Both the position numbers and the translations under genes were made by a program. 25,472 nt of DNA from an uncultured Caryophanales bacterium (lineage in GTDB: Bacteria; Bacillota_I; Bacilli_A; RF39; UBA660), in NCBI GenBank assembly GCA_905206805.1, contig CAJLIR010000016.1, positions 1-25,472 of the forward strand, read 5' to 3'. This document shows positions 24,859-25,472 of the stretch, piece by piece (position 1 is the stretch's first letter; the number at the start of each line of letters is the position of its first letter). The notes below the pieces were generated by a model. That model had not been told where the DNA came from. It was given only the letters and a program-made list of their open reading frames with translations, and did not search any database.

Positions 24859-25472
24859 CTATTTGCAATCATTTTGACGTATAGATCCATTATTTTTATT
24901 AACACAAACCCCAGGATATGTATACTCATTGGATCCACATGTACTACAGCCATCACTAAATCCATCATTTTGACACCATGTTTTTTCAGTATCACAAGTA
25001 TATATATAATATGAACCAGTTTCACTACTATCCGCAATTACACCATCTGATACGTTTCTATTACATTTATCAGTTGTTGCTTTACAGCTTTCTGACACTG
25101 TTGATGATGTATATAATCCAGCGCGATTATATACTCTTACTTCGTATTTAGCAGATTTATTATTATTTTCTGTATCTATATAAGTGTTAGATGAGCTTGA
25201 ACTTACTAGCTTTCCATTTACATAAAAGTGATATGCCCAAATTTCACTTTCTGGATCAGATGCATTTGCTGTTAGTGTATATCCAACAATTTTATCATAA
25301 TCACAGAATATGTATCCTGACTGATTTCCACCACAAATATATTTATCTTTTTCTGTTTTTTTACTTACAATCAATGTAACATTAATAGGAGGCGTATTAT
25401 CATATTTGAATTCTTCAGAAGTACAATTTGCTCCTCTTTCAGTATTATTTGGATAAGCATAAACAAATCCCT
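24859..25472 (-). CDS. Cys-rich secreted surface protein, partial (5' end outside the window)
   Basis: The frame is open to the right edge, so the start lies beyond 25472. The visible part is about 204 residues, beginning GFVYAYPNNTERGANC. Next come a repeat-like NTPP linker and an immunoglobulin/PKD-like segment (TLTANASDPESEIWAYHFYVNG, then YEVRVYNRAG). The C-terminal part has about ten cysteines, including CSTCGSNEY, CNRN, DTEKTWC and the ending QNDC. The opening resembles the NGFTCNYPNEDGKVSC stretch of the pilin at 90-1310, so this may be the C-terminus of another pilin-like protein; the prepilin motif cannot be seen here. The TTG at 25374 is probably internal. No transmembrane or anchor signal is in the visible part. 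Confidence 0.75.
   Translation of the reverse strand, partial: GFVYAYPNNTERGANCTSEEFKYDNTPPINVTLIVSKKTEKDKYICGGNQSGYIFCDYDKIVGYTLTANASDPESEIWAYHFYVNGKLVSSSSSNTYIDTENNNKSAKYEVRVYNRAGLYTSSTVSESCKATTDKCNRNVSDGVIADSSETGSYYIYTCDTEKTWCQNDGFSDGCSTCGSNEYTYPGVCVNKNNGSIRQNDCK

Noticed and set aside
24825..25037. A 70-residue frame overlapping the Cys-rich protein
   Set aside because: It overlaps two better-supported genes in another frame and has no ribosome binding site.

Overview
This is a very AT-rich stretch of a low-GC, Gram-positive-type bacterial chromosome. The gene content suggests an anaerobic, wall-forming member of the Bacilli/Mycoplasmatota neighbourhood, of the kind known mostly from uncultured gut genomes. 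This placement is inference: pyruvate:ferredoxin oxidoreductase points to anaerobic metabolism, MurE and MurF to a peptidoglycan wall, and lipoproteins, YtxH/DUF948 proteins and AGGTGA-type ribosome binding sites to the Firmicute side. The code looks standard: tryptophan is TGG in all intact genes. No gene here ends in TGA, however (about 15 TAA and 8 TAG). No rRNA, tRNA, CRISPR array, transposase or phage gene was seen.

Layout, mostly on the minus strand, so transcription runs right to left. Positions 1-1400: a type IV pilin-like surface protein with its own promoter and a G7 tract in its leader. 1417-4997: an operon of a small membrane protein, a sensor with a degenerate GGDEF domain, and a YihY/BrkB membrane protein. 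5045-7544: an envelope operon (lipoprotein, acidic coiled protein, DUF948 protein, YtxH protein). 7564-8601: trmB, divergent from a small Pro/Met-rich coiled-coil protein. 8600-11585: murF-murE, with a MurF that carries a membrane domain. 11642-12822: a second pilin gene, now a pseudogene with four disabling lesions. 12863-16186: thioredoxin-like lipoprotein, tex and an MBL-fold hydrolase. 16423-17106: a divergent, membrane-anchored thioredoxin-like protein. 17100-23284: P-type ATPase, nifJ and a stand-alone DnaG-type zinc finger, tightly coupled. 23441-25472: a Cys-rich surface protein cut by the window edge, a membrane-anchored Ig-like protein, and rpe.

Most of the window is housekeeping or envelope biology. 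The parts most worth a second look are the pilin pair (a G-tract that could switch one gene, and a paralogue killed at the conserved Glu5 codon), the two membrane-tethered thioredoxin-like proteins in a genome with Cys-rich surface proteins, the stand-alone primase zinc finger coupled to nifJ, and the absence of TGA stop codons. I did not find convincing evidence for a wholly new multi-gene system.
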